Assembly: GCA_039707465.1 (NCBI GenBank)
Contig: CM077644.1
Location: 141,422,462 to 141,486,461 of the forward strand
Direction: 5' to 3'
DNA: 64,000 nucleotides
Source of the DNA: Rhabdophis nuchalis
Taxonomy: Eukaryota > Chordata > Lepidosauria > Squamata > Natricidae
In this document: piece by piece, positions 43,451-54,985 of the stretch
Layout of the letters: each line of letters opens with the position of its first letter
Position numbering within the stretch: position 1 is the first letter of the stretch
Notes under the pieces: generated by a model
Seen by the model: the letters and a program-made list of their open reading frames with translations, nothing else
Told to the model about the DNA's origin: nothing
Database searches by the model: none
Translations under genes and position numbers: made by a program

Positions 43451-46400
43451 GCTGCTCCTTAAGGTGGACTCTGTATGAAGGAAACTGCTACCATTTTTCT
43501 ACGCTGACAAAAACATGGGATGAAAGCCAAAAAGAGTGTGTCTCATTAAATTCTCATCTTGCCGTTATCAACAGCAAAGCAGAACTAGTGAGTAGATAGA
43601 GTGGATAGCAAAACAAAAAATATTAGCAAGTATTTTGGGACAAACATTTAAAACTCATTGCACTTCCATAAAATAATGTGTAACCGCCCCTCTCCCCAGA
43701 CAAGCTGTCTTGACTTTAGTGCCTGAAAAGGTCTGTTTTGTTTATCCATTGCCATGTATTTAGAGAGTCAGGAGTTCTACAAAGATGTCTGGCTGCCAAC
43801 TGTCATTAACTGCCAATTCTTCAATGTAGTCTGGTTGCCACTTGTTATTGGTCATTTGGTTCACACTACCATGCTATCCAATGGTGCTCCTCGACAAAAT
43901 ATTCACCACGTTGTGTCCAAACGTTCAAGAGTTTACACATTTTTTTCGATAAATTACTTTTATAAATTCAAAAAAAAAAAAAGAGTTTACACTAGCTCAA
44001 TGTCTGATTTTTTTCCCCAACATAGACCACCATGTCTTTGCATGGCTGGGTGGACTGAACATTAACATTTGAATTACTATGTATTTGCCGTACGCTAAAT
44101 AAATCCCCAAGCAAACAATTTAATTGGAAATTAGGACACAATTGCAGCACTCATTAAGCCCTCCTTTTGCTCCTGCCTGTTTGAGTCTGGTTCAGTTTAA
44201 GCAAATCTAGCCAGACAGAGCTGCTTTGGCTAGCAAAGTATTCAATTCAGGTCTGAAGCATTTTTTTAAAAAAATATTATTTCTTTCTGTGAAGTATAGG
44301 TATTCCTCAACCTATGACCATAAATTGAGCCAAAAATTCTGTTGCTAAGTGGAACATGTGTTGAGTTTTGCCCATTTTATGACTTTTCTTGCCACCGTTG
44401 TTAAGCGAATCACTGCACTTGGTAAACTAGTAACATGGCTGTTAAGTGAATCTGGCTCTCCCCATTGATTTTGCTTGTCAGAAGGTTGCAAAAGATGTTC
44501 ACATGACTTCAGGACACTGCAACCCTCATAAATATGAGTCAGTTGCTATGCATCTGGATTTGGTCATGTGACCATGGAGATGCTGCAATAGTTTTAAGTG
44601 TGAAAAATGGTGATAAATCACTTTCCTCAGGGGTGTTGTAACATTAAGCCATCACTAAATTAACTGTTGTAAGCAAGGACTACCTGTACCTTTTTTTTTC
44701 ACTTTTTGAATTCCAACAGTACATTGTTTCATCATTTTTCCAGTCACATGAGATAAAATTACCTCAGGTGACCAGAAAAAACAATGAAGTGGTGCACCAC
44801 TGAACCTATTTTAAAGAAGAAAGCCCTGTGAAAAGAAATTAGTTCAGGAAAAGTAAAATAGTAATTTAAAAACACACATACATATTTGGGGTAGATTTGG
44901 AGCCAGCAACATTCCAGATATTAAGCAATTGTATAGTATCCCAACTATTATGAAATTAGTTTTAAAAACCGTTCTAAATATTAGAGACCATGACAACTAT
45001 TCCCTCAGGGGAGAGGGTATTTTTGCCTCTGAAAAATAACCACACAAATTGCAAGGTTTAGATCTAGAAGAAAGTAACAAGTAAAATATTTTTGAAATGT
45101 TGGTGGGGTATTTTTTTAAATTACTATTCCCCTCCCCCCCTTGATTGCGGAAATGTAGTATAACCAGTGTTAACACATTCTAAAAATACTGTAGAACAGC
45201 ACAAATTTGGAAGCCTGTTCTCCTCAGCTACTGTGAGGAAATGACTTTCACAAATACTGTCTGTGTGGGAGACATCTTGAAATTAAAATGCTTTTAATTC
45301 TGTTTTAATTTTCCTTCCTTAAAGAATTTGCATTTGATTGGCCCAATTCCAGAGAGCTTAGCATTGATACTATATTGAAACCAATAAGGAATGCCTTGTA
45401 TTTATTTGAAACAGAAGCTTTTGTAGAGATGGAGATAAACATGATACTGAAAAGGATAGTGATAACCCAGTTCCAAAGGCTTCTCTGCCCTCCCCAACAG
45501 TCACATGACTGCATTTTGGACACTCAACAACCAGCCCACATTTATGGCCATTTACACATCCCACAGCCGTGTGACTGTGATTTACAACATTTTTGGCAGA
45601 AACCAGCATTTTCTTCTAGTTTATGTCAAAAAATGTCCCATAGCCAGAGGTGGATTTGCTTAACAACCACAGAGTTCGCTTAGCAACTATGTTGTTTGTT
45701 TACAATTGCCACATTCTCTTAATAACAACTGCAAAGAAGATCACAACATGGGGCGAGATCATGTGATAACCCAAACTTGACCATCACAACTTACAAACTT
45801 AATTGGGGCCCAATTAATGTTGTACGTCGAGATCTATCTGTAATGCATAAGGTATGCATGGTTGAAGTTGATGCAATTTGTATGTCACTTATGCAGATAA
45901 TGTAGGTTTACGCAGGGCCTGTCCTTTTCCTTTATTCTATAGATACTTTGCAGGTCCATAACAGAATTTGGTGTCACTGTATTTCATAACATTTTGTTCC
46001 TGTGTATCCTATCCAGGCATTCCTGAACAGCAGCACCCAAACTGCAGATTACTTCATTGGTTTGAGACGGAGAAATTCCAATGAACAGTGGAAGTGGATT
46101 GACAACACAAAATTTCAGCTTGACGTGTATGTTTTATTAGACTTCTAATCATTATAGTTTACATAGAGTAGGAGTAGGCCCTTTTTGGACAGCTGACTGC
46201 ATCTGGCAGCAAGTATGGATGTATACCTTGACTGGCCTTCAAGAAAATTTAAAATTCCAAAACTCCTGACCCTGCTCTTGTTTGTGGCTGCACCTAACAA
46301 AGAATGAAGGGGAAGTCAGTTCTCCTTGCCTGTGACTAGATCTATTCTGGATTGTTGGGGGGGGGGGGGGAAATATTATTGTATATGCTTATAGATAAGC

Positions 46401-47233
46401 CCACCTGTGAATAAGTCAATCCTTGAATTGATAGGTGTTCAGTTGTGAGAAAGTGTGATAGAGTAATTATTCCATGGAGTGTGCCAGTCTATTGGAAAAG
46501 CAACCAAAATGGAGAAGTAACCCATTCAAAAAACATTCTTAGCTAAAAGAAAAAAAGACCACAGATTACCTAGATTTAACATGGCATATGGCAAATACTC
46601 AGGCATTAATTCACCCTTCATTGGAAGGTGAAATGTATATACTATTCTGTTTGGGGTACCTCTTCCTGTAACTACTAATGTCTAGTATATATAAGTGCAA
46701 AAATCTATGAGTGCAATTCCCAGCAGAGGTATGAACTCTCTATAATAACCTCTGGCTATCTGTGACTACAAATAAGGATAAATTAGGATAAAACTGGTCA
46801 CATGACTTCTGGTGGGTTGCGTGACTTAATTGTGTGAGCTGAAAAAATATATCTTGTGTCTCTAAGATGGGTCAGGCCAGCAAGTATATTCACAAAACTT
46901 AGTTATCTTGCTGGATTGTGTATATCTTTTTATTGCCTATGTTTCAAACTGCTGTGATAAAGAATTTCTATGAAATCTTGCCAGTTTTTCATTTCCATGT
47001 ATATTCATTTCATTCTTATTCTTAGGTCCCATATAAAAATGAAGTTTCTGACATTCTGCATGATTACTGTTGTGCTCCATTTCCTGTAAATAAAGCTCTG
47101 CCTTTTTTCAATTTCTCTACATAGGTTTAAGGTTCAAGATAAAAGACACGACTGTGCTGCAATTGGATTATATTCCACCAATTCGAAATCTTGCTCTGAA
47201 TTAAACCGATTCATTTGTGAGGAGAAGGTATAA
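43451..47233 (+). CDS. C-type-lectin-domain receptor gene, CTLD exons
   Basis: Three exons with correct borders and phases: 43451-43587, 46017-46126 and 47125-47233 (stop TAA 47231-47233). They encode one CTLD split as in natural-killer-complex receptors. Exon 1: CSLRWTLYEGNCYHFS, then TWDESQKECVSLNSHLAVI. Exon 2: ADYFIGLRRRNSNEQWKWID. Exon 3: RHDCAAIGLYS and LNRFICEEK. The six Cys expected for a long-form CTLD are present. The Ca-binding EPN/QPD and WND motifs are absent, which fits group V receptors (KLRB/CD69/CLEC2-like) that bind protein ligands. The cytoplasmic, membrane and stalk exons were not identified and should lie upstream of 43.4 kb. The 2.4-kb first intron holds a MITE. The CTLD is open and appears functional. 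Confidence 0.8.
44296..44692. mobile_element. CAGGTAGT-type MITE in the CTLD intron
   Basis: Starts ataggtattcctcaacctat and ends aagcaaggactacctgtac. The body has the family phrases gtgagttttgccc-like, tgattttgcttgtcag and catgtgaccatgg. It lies wholly within the first intron seen. Confidence 0.7.
45640..45842. mobile_element. Degraded CAGGTAGT-type MITE
   Basis: Phrases gcttaacaaccacagagttc, tgtacgtcgagatctatctg and related text match one half of the family. Strongly diverged. Confidence 0.5.
46127..47124 (+). other. Intron of the + strand CTLD gene
   Basis: From the gtatgt donor to the acceptor ctacatag. It contains a G-run near 46,360 and no separate gene. Confidence 0.75.
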
Positions 47234-47734
47234 AAACTCTTTGGGCAATGGAAATTCACAGCAAGATTAAATCGGAACAATATCCTCAGTATCTAAATGT
47301 TGGTCCTTATAAGCAAGTGAATCTATCGTAATGCAATTTAAAAAATTGGACTGAGCACTCCTTTCCAACATATTTCAGGTTACATGGAATTTTACCCTTA
47401 GATCTAATTCCTCCTTGAATGAATATAATTTCCCCCCCCCATACCATCATTCTGCTAAACAATTAATCCCCACAACACTTTCCAACTATTTAGTATGTAT
47501 CAATAGTATTCTTCTCATCTTTCCTATTGTCCATAATCCTTTTCTACGTATGACTATAACTTTGTTAACAGATATTTATATTGTTTTATTTAGTTTCCTA
47601 GTATGATTTATGTTGATTGTATCACTGTGTTGTATCTTATGATTTATGATCAATGTATTTTTATGACAACTATGATCATGATTTATCACTTAGAACTTTT
47701 ATGTACAATGAGAGCTTATAATCATCATCATCAT

Positions 47735-50700
47735 CATCATCATCATCTTTATTGTCATTGTAATAATATTGTAATAAAATTACAATGAAATTGGTTTGAA
47801 CGCCGTGCCAACACCTGCACCAGGTAGAATACAGACAGTAGTGACAGCCACAACAGGAATCTCTCCAGGCAAACAAAAAGGCCGACAAATGACAGTTGAA
47901 ATAAAAAGGCCGACAAATGACAGTTGAAATAAAATGGCCGACAAATGACAGTTGAAAAGGATCAATTGTACTTTGTCTTTTATTATCCATTTCTTCAAAT
48001 CTCTTTGGCATTTTAGGAGTTGGTAGAAGAGGAGCATGTCTCTTTTTCTTTCTTATTTCTTGTTGCAATGAACTTTGAGGAATCGCACTTTGCATTTTTT
48101 CTTCTCTCTCAGCTTTCCCAACAGAAAAGGATGGAATTGCTGGTAGGGGTGGTGCTCTCCGCTTCTTCATTTCAATTCTTGCAATTGCCCCTTTTACCAA
48201 TTTACTACGAATTCGCTCGTGCTCATGGCGCGCTCACACATGCGCAAAAGCCTCAGGGTGGTGGGGGAGCCTCTCACCACTATCACTATCAGTTCAGCCG
48301 AACCGGGAGCAACCCACCTCTGAGTAGGATGGTGACTGTGCTCATAAACTTGCATAAAACAATGGGTTCATTTCTCACATATGTCTTTGCTTTTTATGAT
48401 TGCACTTTACATGCTTTTGAGTATACAAAAATAATTTGTTTCCTACTTGGTCTTTTAAATGTTAACTTCCCCCTCCTAGAATATGGTGGTGCATATTAGA
48501 TGAACTATTTTGATCGCCTTGTATTGGACTTGTGGAAAAGGGCCTTTATGTGTGTCTATAATTTATTTCAAATAACAAAGAAAGATGTGACAAAGTGAAT
48601 TTCATCATTGGGAGAAACACTTGACTGATTCAGGTTGTTAACTCATTTAGTCCATTGACCCAGTGGTAGTTGCCATCCAAAGCCAGAAGAAAAGTGATAT
48701 TTGCATCCCACATGGAATCACGAGACTGGGGAGGTCTGCAGCAGCAGGTTCTAAATTGCAGGAAAGATCCTGTATGGAAATTCTCATTGATTAATTTAGC
48801 TATATTATTAACCTGGTGACTTCCCTTTCAAAGGACAGAAATAAAGTGGAGGATTCACAAATGGAAGAAACTGGAAGCTTGGAGGGCGGGGTGGGATGGG
48901 GGACATGAATGATTTGGTCTGCTCTAACGAAAAGGATTTCTTTGTAAGATAAGAAAACAATTGAGGTTGAATAATGCAAAATAGATGTCTTTATCAGAGA
49001 AAACCATATTATATAGGAAGCAATCTAACAGAGATGCCTTAATCACAGTCTAAGATATATTGCATCATGGGAATGGCATGCACATTATTTAATAATAATA
49101 ATCTTTATTGTCATTGTAATAATATTGTAATAAAATTACAATGAAATTGGTTTGAGCGCCGTGCCAACACCTGCACCAGGTAGAATACAGACAGCAGTGA
49201 CAGCCACAACAGGAATCTCTCCAGGCAAACAAAAAGGCCAACAAATGACAGTTGAAACAAGATGGCCGACAAATGACAGTTGAAAAGGATCAATTGTACT
49301 TTGTCTTTTATTATCCATTTCTTCAAATCTCTTTGGCATTTTAGGAGTTGGTAGAAGAGGAGCATGTCTCTTTTTCTTTCTTATTTCTTGTTGCAATGAA
49401 CTTTGAGGAATCGCACTTTGCATTTTTTCTTCTCTCTCAGCTTTCCCAACAGAAAAGGATGGAATTGCTGGTAGGGGTGGTGCTCTCCGCTTCTTCATTT
49501 CAATTCTTGCAATTGCCCCTTTTACCAATTTACTACGAATTCGCTCGTGCTCATGGCGCGCTCACACATGCGCAAAAGCCTCAGGGTGGTGGGGGAGCCT
49601 CTCACCACTATCACTATCAGTTCAGCCGAACCGGGAGCAACCCACCTCTGAGTAGGATGGTGACTGTGCTCATAAACTTGCATAAAACAATGGGTTCATT
49701 TCTCACATATGTCTTTGCTTTTTATGATTGCACTTTACATGCTTTTGAGTACACAAAAATAATTTGTTTCCTACTTGGTCTTTTAAATGTTAACTTCCCC
49801 CTCCTAGAATATGGTGGTGCATATTAGATGAACTATTTTGATCGCCTTGTATTGGACTTGTGGAAAAGGGCCTTTATGTGTGTCTATAATTTATTTCAAA
49901 TAACAAAGAAAGATGTGACAAAGTGAATTTCATCATTGGGAGAAACACTTGACTGATTCAGGTTGTTAACTCATTTAGTCCATTGACCCAGTGGTAGTTG
50001 CCATCCAAAGCCAGAAGAAAAGTGACATTTGCATCCCACATGGAATCACGAGACTGGGGAGGTCTGCAGCAGCAGGTTCTAAATTGCAGGAAAGATCCTG
50101 TATGGAAATTCTCATTGATTAATTTAGCTATATTATTAACCTGGTGACTTCCCTTCCAAAGGACAGAAATAAAGTGGAGGATTCACAAATGGAAGAAACT
50201 GGAAGCTTGGAGGGCGGGGTGGGATGGGGGACATGAATGATTTGGTCTGCTCTAACGAAAAGGATTTCTTTGTAAGATAAGAAAACAATTGAGGTTGAAT
50301 AATGCAAAATAGATGTCTTTATCAGAGAAAACCATATTATATAGGAAGCAATCTAACAGAGATGCCTTAATCACAGTCTAAGATATATTGCATCATGGGA
50401 ATGGCATGCACATTATTTAATAATAATAATAATCTTTATTGTCATTGTAATAATATTGTAATAAAATTACAATGAAATTGGTTTGAGCGCCGTGCCAACA
50501 CCTGCACCAGGTAGAACACAGACAGCAGTGACAGCCACAACAGGAATCTCTCCAGGCAAACAAAAAGGCCAACAAATGACAGTTGAAACAAGATGGCCGA
50601 CAAATGACAGTTGAAAAGGATCAATTGTACTTTGTCTTTTATTATCCATTTCTTCAAATCTGTTTGGCATTTTAGGAGTTGGTAGAAGAGGAGCACGTCT

Positions 50701-50850
50701 CTTTTTCTTTTTTATTTCTTGTTGCAATGAACTTTGAGGAATCGCACTTGGCATTTTTTCTTCTCTCTCAGCTTTCCCAACAGAAAAGCATGGAATTACT
50801 GGTAGGGGTGGTGCTCTCCGCTTCTTCATTTCAATTCTTGCAGTTGCCCC
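47735..50850. repeat. Tandem duplication, about 1.33-kb unit, two full plus one partial copy
   Basis: Units start at the ctttattgtcattgtaat block (about 47,748, 49,103 and 50,434). The two full units differ at only a few positions plus a 28-bp extra repeat (aaaaggccgacaaatgacag) in the first. The third unit matches for about 430 bp and then diverges at 50,850. Each begins with an antisense LINE-type tail followed by a Lys/Pro-rich open frame. The near identity means a recent event, or a possible assembly duplication. Confidence 0.85.
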
Positions 50851-50883
50851 TTGTATATTCCCAAGAGAAACTGATGGTGCCAC
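50590..50883 (-). pseudogene. Lys/Arg-Pro-rich ORF fragment, repeated three times
   Basis: Minus-strand frames at 50883-50590, 49528-49300 and 48200-47950 encode EMKKRRAPPLPVIPCFS, a polar spacer, KKKKRRAPLLPTPKMP and RFEEMDNKRQS. The paired KKRRAPxLP motifs resemble the KRAP motifs of cordon-bleu (COBL)-type actin regulators, but the similarity is short. The frame then runs into the antisense LINE tail. There is no start or splice context I can defend. A decayed exon or retrocopy fragment is the likely explanation; COBL is only a guess. Confidence 0.3.
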
Positions 50884-51412
50884 TGTTACAGAACATAATC
50901 TGCGATCATTGTTTCATCAAGGCTTTGTTTATGATACAACATGGGTTTTTAAAAATTCTCCACTACCCAGATCTAGGCTTCTTCTTGAGGATTTCTCTGC
51001 CTGAAACTTGTTTTTTTTACTTGTCCTAAAAAATCCGAGTAACCCTTTTTTTCTTTAACTGATGTGTCACAATCAGTTGATATGTTTGTTTCTCTATAAT
51101 TCACAGTAGGTTCAGAGTGAGTTTTTGATTTAAAAGTCTGCTGTGACCCAGGAGCTCAAAGCCATTGTGCCTAAGCGTGCCGCCATCTTGGAATATTTAG
51201 AATTGGAATTTAGCAAGCTCGAGTAAAGTTCCACTTTTTTGTTATGACACAAGGAAGCAATAAAGGTGACACAAAAACGGATGTGATATTTTACAATGGC
51301 CTTTAAGACTGATGGGAATGAGCTTTCCCAAGAGAGGCTAGTATGAGGATCTGTAATATGTCTGTAGTCAAGATTAACAAAATAATAATAATTTGAATGC
51401 CTTTGAGTATAA

Positions 51413-54029
51413 TTAGAATAGAATAGAATAGAATAGAATAGAATAGATTTTATTTTTCTATACCGCGTCCTCTCCCCAGGGGGACTCGGAGCGGTGCACA
51501 GAGAAAATTAAAACAACATAAAATATATACATAAATAAATACAATAAAAACAAATTAAATCAACTGTCCCTGCACTAAAATCCCCATTTTAAAATTAACA
51601 TTCCCTAACCCCTGAGGTAGAGACTAACCTAGGCCGGCCAAGCAGAAAAAGTGAGTTTTTAATTTCTGACGGAAGGAGCGGAGGTCCGTAGTTGTTCTAA
51701 TGTCGGGGGGAAGGTCGTTCCAGAGGGCTGGGCCCGCCACAGAGAAGGCCCTTCCCCTGGGCGTCGCCCGCTGACAAAGTCTAGTGGACGGCACCCGGAG
51801 CAGTCCCTCTCTGTGGGAGCGAATCGGCCGGGAGGATGTATGGGGCAGAATCCGATCCCGCAGATAGCTAGGTCTCGAGCCATGGAGCGCTTTAAAGATG
51901 AGAACCAACACCTTGAAGCGCACCCGAAAGACGACAGGTAGCTAGTGCAGCTCGCGCAAGAGCGGTGTTACATGGGTATACCTTGCGGTACCCATTATTG
52001 CTCGCGCGGCTGCATTCTGGACCAGCTGAAGTCTTCGGGTGCACCTCAAGGGGAGCCCCATGTAGAGAGAGTTACAATAGTCCAGTCGGGATGTCACGAG
52101 AGCATGGGTGACTGTGCGAAGGGCGTCCCGATCCAATAGGGAGCGTAACTGGCGAACCAGGCGAACCTGGTAAAACGCCCTCCTGGCCACGGCTGTCACT
52201 TGATCTTCCATGGACAGCCGGGCATCCAGGAGGACACCCAAGTTGCGCGCCCCATCCACTGGGGCAAGATGTTCGCCCCCAATGGCCAGCGATGGAGTCA
52301 ACTGGTTGAATCGGGCAGCCGGAAACCACAGCCACTCGGTCTTGGTCGGGTTGAGCCTGAGTCCGTTTCTTCCCATCCAGATCCGTACAGCTTCCAGGCA
52401 CTGGCACATCACCGCTACGGCATCGTTGGGGTGGTTTGGGGTAGATATATACAGCTGAGTATCATCAGCATAGAGATGGTACTCTACCCCAAAACCACGG
52501 ATGATCTCACCCAGCGGCTTCATATATGTGTTAAACAGGAGAGGCGAGAGGACCGACCCCTGAGGCACCCCACATGTGAGGGGTCTCGGGGTTGACCTCT
52601 GCTCTCCTGTCAACACAAATTGCAATCGGCCAGAGAGGTAGGAGGAGAACCACTGTAAAACGGTGCCTCCCACCCCCAACCCCCCCAGCCGATGCAATAA
52701 GATACCATGGTCGATGGTATCGAAAGCCGCCGAGAGGTCTAATAGGACCAGGATGGAGGAACAACCCCCATCTCTGGCCCTCCAGAGATCATCGACCAAC
52801 GCGACCAATGCCGTCTCGGTGCTATGCCCGGGCCGAAAGCCGGACTGGCGCGGGTCTAGATAATCAACTTCCTCCAGGTGACGGGGAAACTGTTGTGCCA
52901 CCACACTCTCAACAACCTTCGCCAAGAAGGGAAGGTTGGAGACTGGACGATAGTTGGTTAAAAGAGCTGGATCCAAAGAGGGCTTCTTAAGGAGGGGCCT
53001 CACCATAGCCTCTTTTAGGGAAGCAGGCAAGGAACCCTCACTTTAGGATGCGTTGACAACCTCTTGGAGCCAGCCTCGTGTCACCTCCCAGGATGCCAGT
53101 ACAAGCCAGGAGGGACACGGGTCCAATAAATATGTGGTGGCTCGCAGTCGCCCACGTAACCTGTCCATATCCTCGGAAGCAACGGAGTCAAACTCCTCCC
53201 AAACAAGATCTGTCTTGTGGCATCCCACTGGGCCATCAATGGGGGCTAACTCGTTCTGTATCTGAGCGATTTTCTCCTGCAGAAAAGTCACAAATTCCTC
53301 TGCTCTACCCTGTAGTGGGGCTTCCCGCACCCTCTGTTGGAGGAGGGAGCGGGTCACCCTAAACAGGGCGGCAGGGCGGTTTTCTGTGGATGCTATGAGG
53401 GTGGCACAATGATGGCGTTTGGCCACTCTCAGCGCCACAATGTAAGTCCGTAAATGGGCTCTTACCTGTGTCCGGTCGGATTCAGAACGGGAAGCCCTCC
53501 ATCTTCTCTCTAGGCATTTCTTGTGGCGTTTCATCACCCTTAGCTCCTCGGTGAACCAAGGAGCCAGGGTGGCTCGTCGCCACAAGAGAGGCCGCAAGGG
53601 CGCGACCCGATCCAAGGCTCCCGTGGTCGCAGTATTCCATGCGGCCACGAGGTCCTCCATCGGGGCGCGGGTCAGGGGTACAGGAAGTGGCCCAAGCGCC
53701 GTCTGGAACCCATCAGGGTCCATCAGGCGCCTGGGGCGGAACCAAATTGGTAACTCAGGTTCCGCCTCCCCGCGGTGAGGGGCAGCGGTTGGAAAGTCGA
53801 GCCGGAGAAGTGAGTGGTCTGTCCATGACAAGGGCGTGATGACTATATCCCCTATACCCAGATCACTCTTCCATTGGCCTGAGACAAAGATGAGATCCGG
53901 TGTATGTCCACCCTCGTGAGTGGGGCCTTGAATTACTTGGGTCAGGTCCATGGCCGTCATGGAAGCCATGAACTCCCGAGCTACCCCGGATGATTCGCCC
54001 ACCGATGGCAGATTAAAGTCCCCCATGAC
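51413..54029 (-). mobile_element. L2 LINE (L2-5), antisense, 5'-truncated
   Basis: 3' tail of (AATAG)n at 51,413-51,450, instead of the (ATT)n used by other copies. 3' UTR to 51,620 and ORF2 to 54,026. Truncated inside the endonuclease at the GDFNLPS motif (54,026). It lies between the two CTLD genes. Confidence 0.9.
51624..54026 (-). pseudogene. L2-5 ORF2, two in-frame stops
   Basis: One continuous frame with no indels, interrupted only by two stops. One lies between 53,043 and 53,030 (tta to taa in the NASLSEG segment). The other is near 51,939 (tgg to tag in RELHWLPV). The endonuclease C-terminal half (SDHSLLRLDF-type, here TDHSLLRLDF) and the whole reverse transcriptase ([30 protein letters not shown]) are readable. 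The Ser-to-Thr change in the SDH motif may itself be harmful. Confidence 0.9.
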
Positions 54030-54985
54030 TTTATGATAGTAGTCCAGAATGATAGTCTGGACTACTGAAAATTTGTTGATGTTTTCTTCATGTGCAGCAT
54101 CTGTCTTTGAGAGTAGGTGCAGATAGCTACTGGATTGCCTAAAGTAGATATTCCCACATTATTTCCTGTGCATGCATTTGTAAATTAAATAAATATTATA
54201 ACCTCTTCTATGTCCTCAAAACTAACATTTAGAGGAAATTACATTCTTTACAATTAGTTGAGAACTGTTTACTGCTCTGAAATGGTAATGAGTGACTTCA
54301 CAGCAGAATTAGTTCCCGAATTTGATGTGGCAATGAAACCACAGTATCCATTTACCAAGAACACAATTTCCTTCCTTTTAGGACAAAACATTTTGTTTGT
54401 TTCATGTATTTGGCTAAACACAATATAATTTTGCAAATGCTGGCTTTTGACCCAGGAGATCATAATTAAAGAAGTCACAGTATAGTATGACATGTGGCTC
54501 CTATGACAGTTGAGAGGCACCTTGCCGTGCTTTCAGGGACAGGAAAAAGAACTTGCTCTTTGAATGATCTTTTTAGGCAACTACATTAATATGAGCCTGA
54601 TCTGGTCCCTCAAGATCTCATTCTGCTATTGGGAAAGAAAGAGGAAGAAATATGTTCCTTGTATCTTTTTTCAGGTTACCTTCTAGATTTCTACTGATTA
54701 GTATCTCGCCTCTTCATAATTCTCTATTCACTCAATTGCACAAAGGTTTCTGTATAGGCAAAATCCTTGATGCAAAATTCTTGCGGTTTGGGAAGCATTT
54801 CCATTCCGCCTCCCCTTACAGTATAAAATGCCGTGATGATCTTGATTCAGTACCAAATATAGTAGCTTATAGTAAATGAACTGAGTGAAATCATGAAAGG
54901 ATATAACTGTTTTATTAATCAATAAGGTTTGCTGTTTACTCAGTCTTCATTCCTAGGCAACCCTGCAGAGGTTTCTTTCAATCAA
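54030..54985. other. Flank between L2-5 and the - strand CTLD gene
   Basis: A small palindrome, agtagtccag to ctggactact, lies at about 54,038-54,066 next to the L2 5' junction. The remainder is AT-rich with no exon that I can support. It probably includes the 3' UTR of the minus-strand CTLD gene. Confidence 0.5.

Noticed and set aside
43451..47233. Snake venom C-type lectin (snaclec) gene
   Set aside because: The exon 1-3 split of a single CTLD and the KLRB/CD69-like motifs fit membrane receptors of the NK type. Nothing shows a secreted venom lectin, although upstream exons were not seen.
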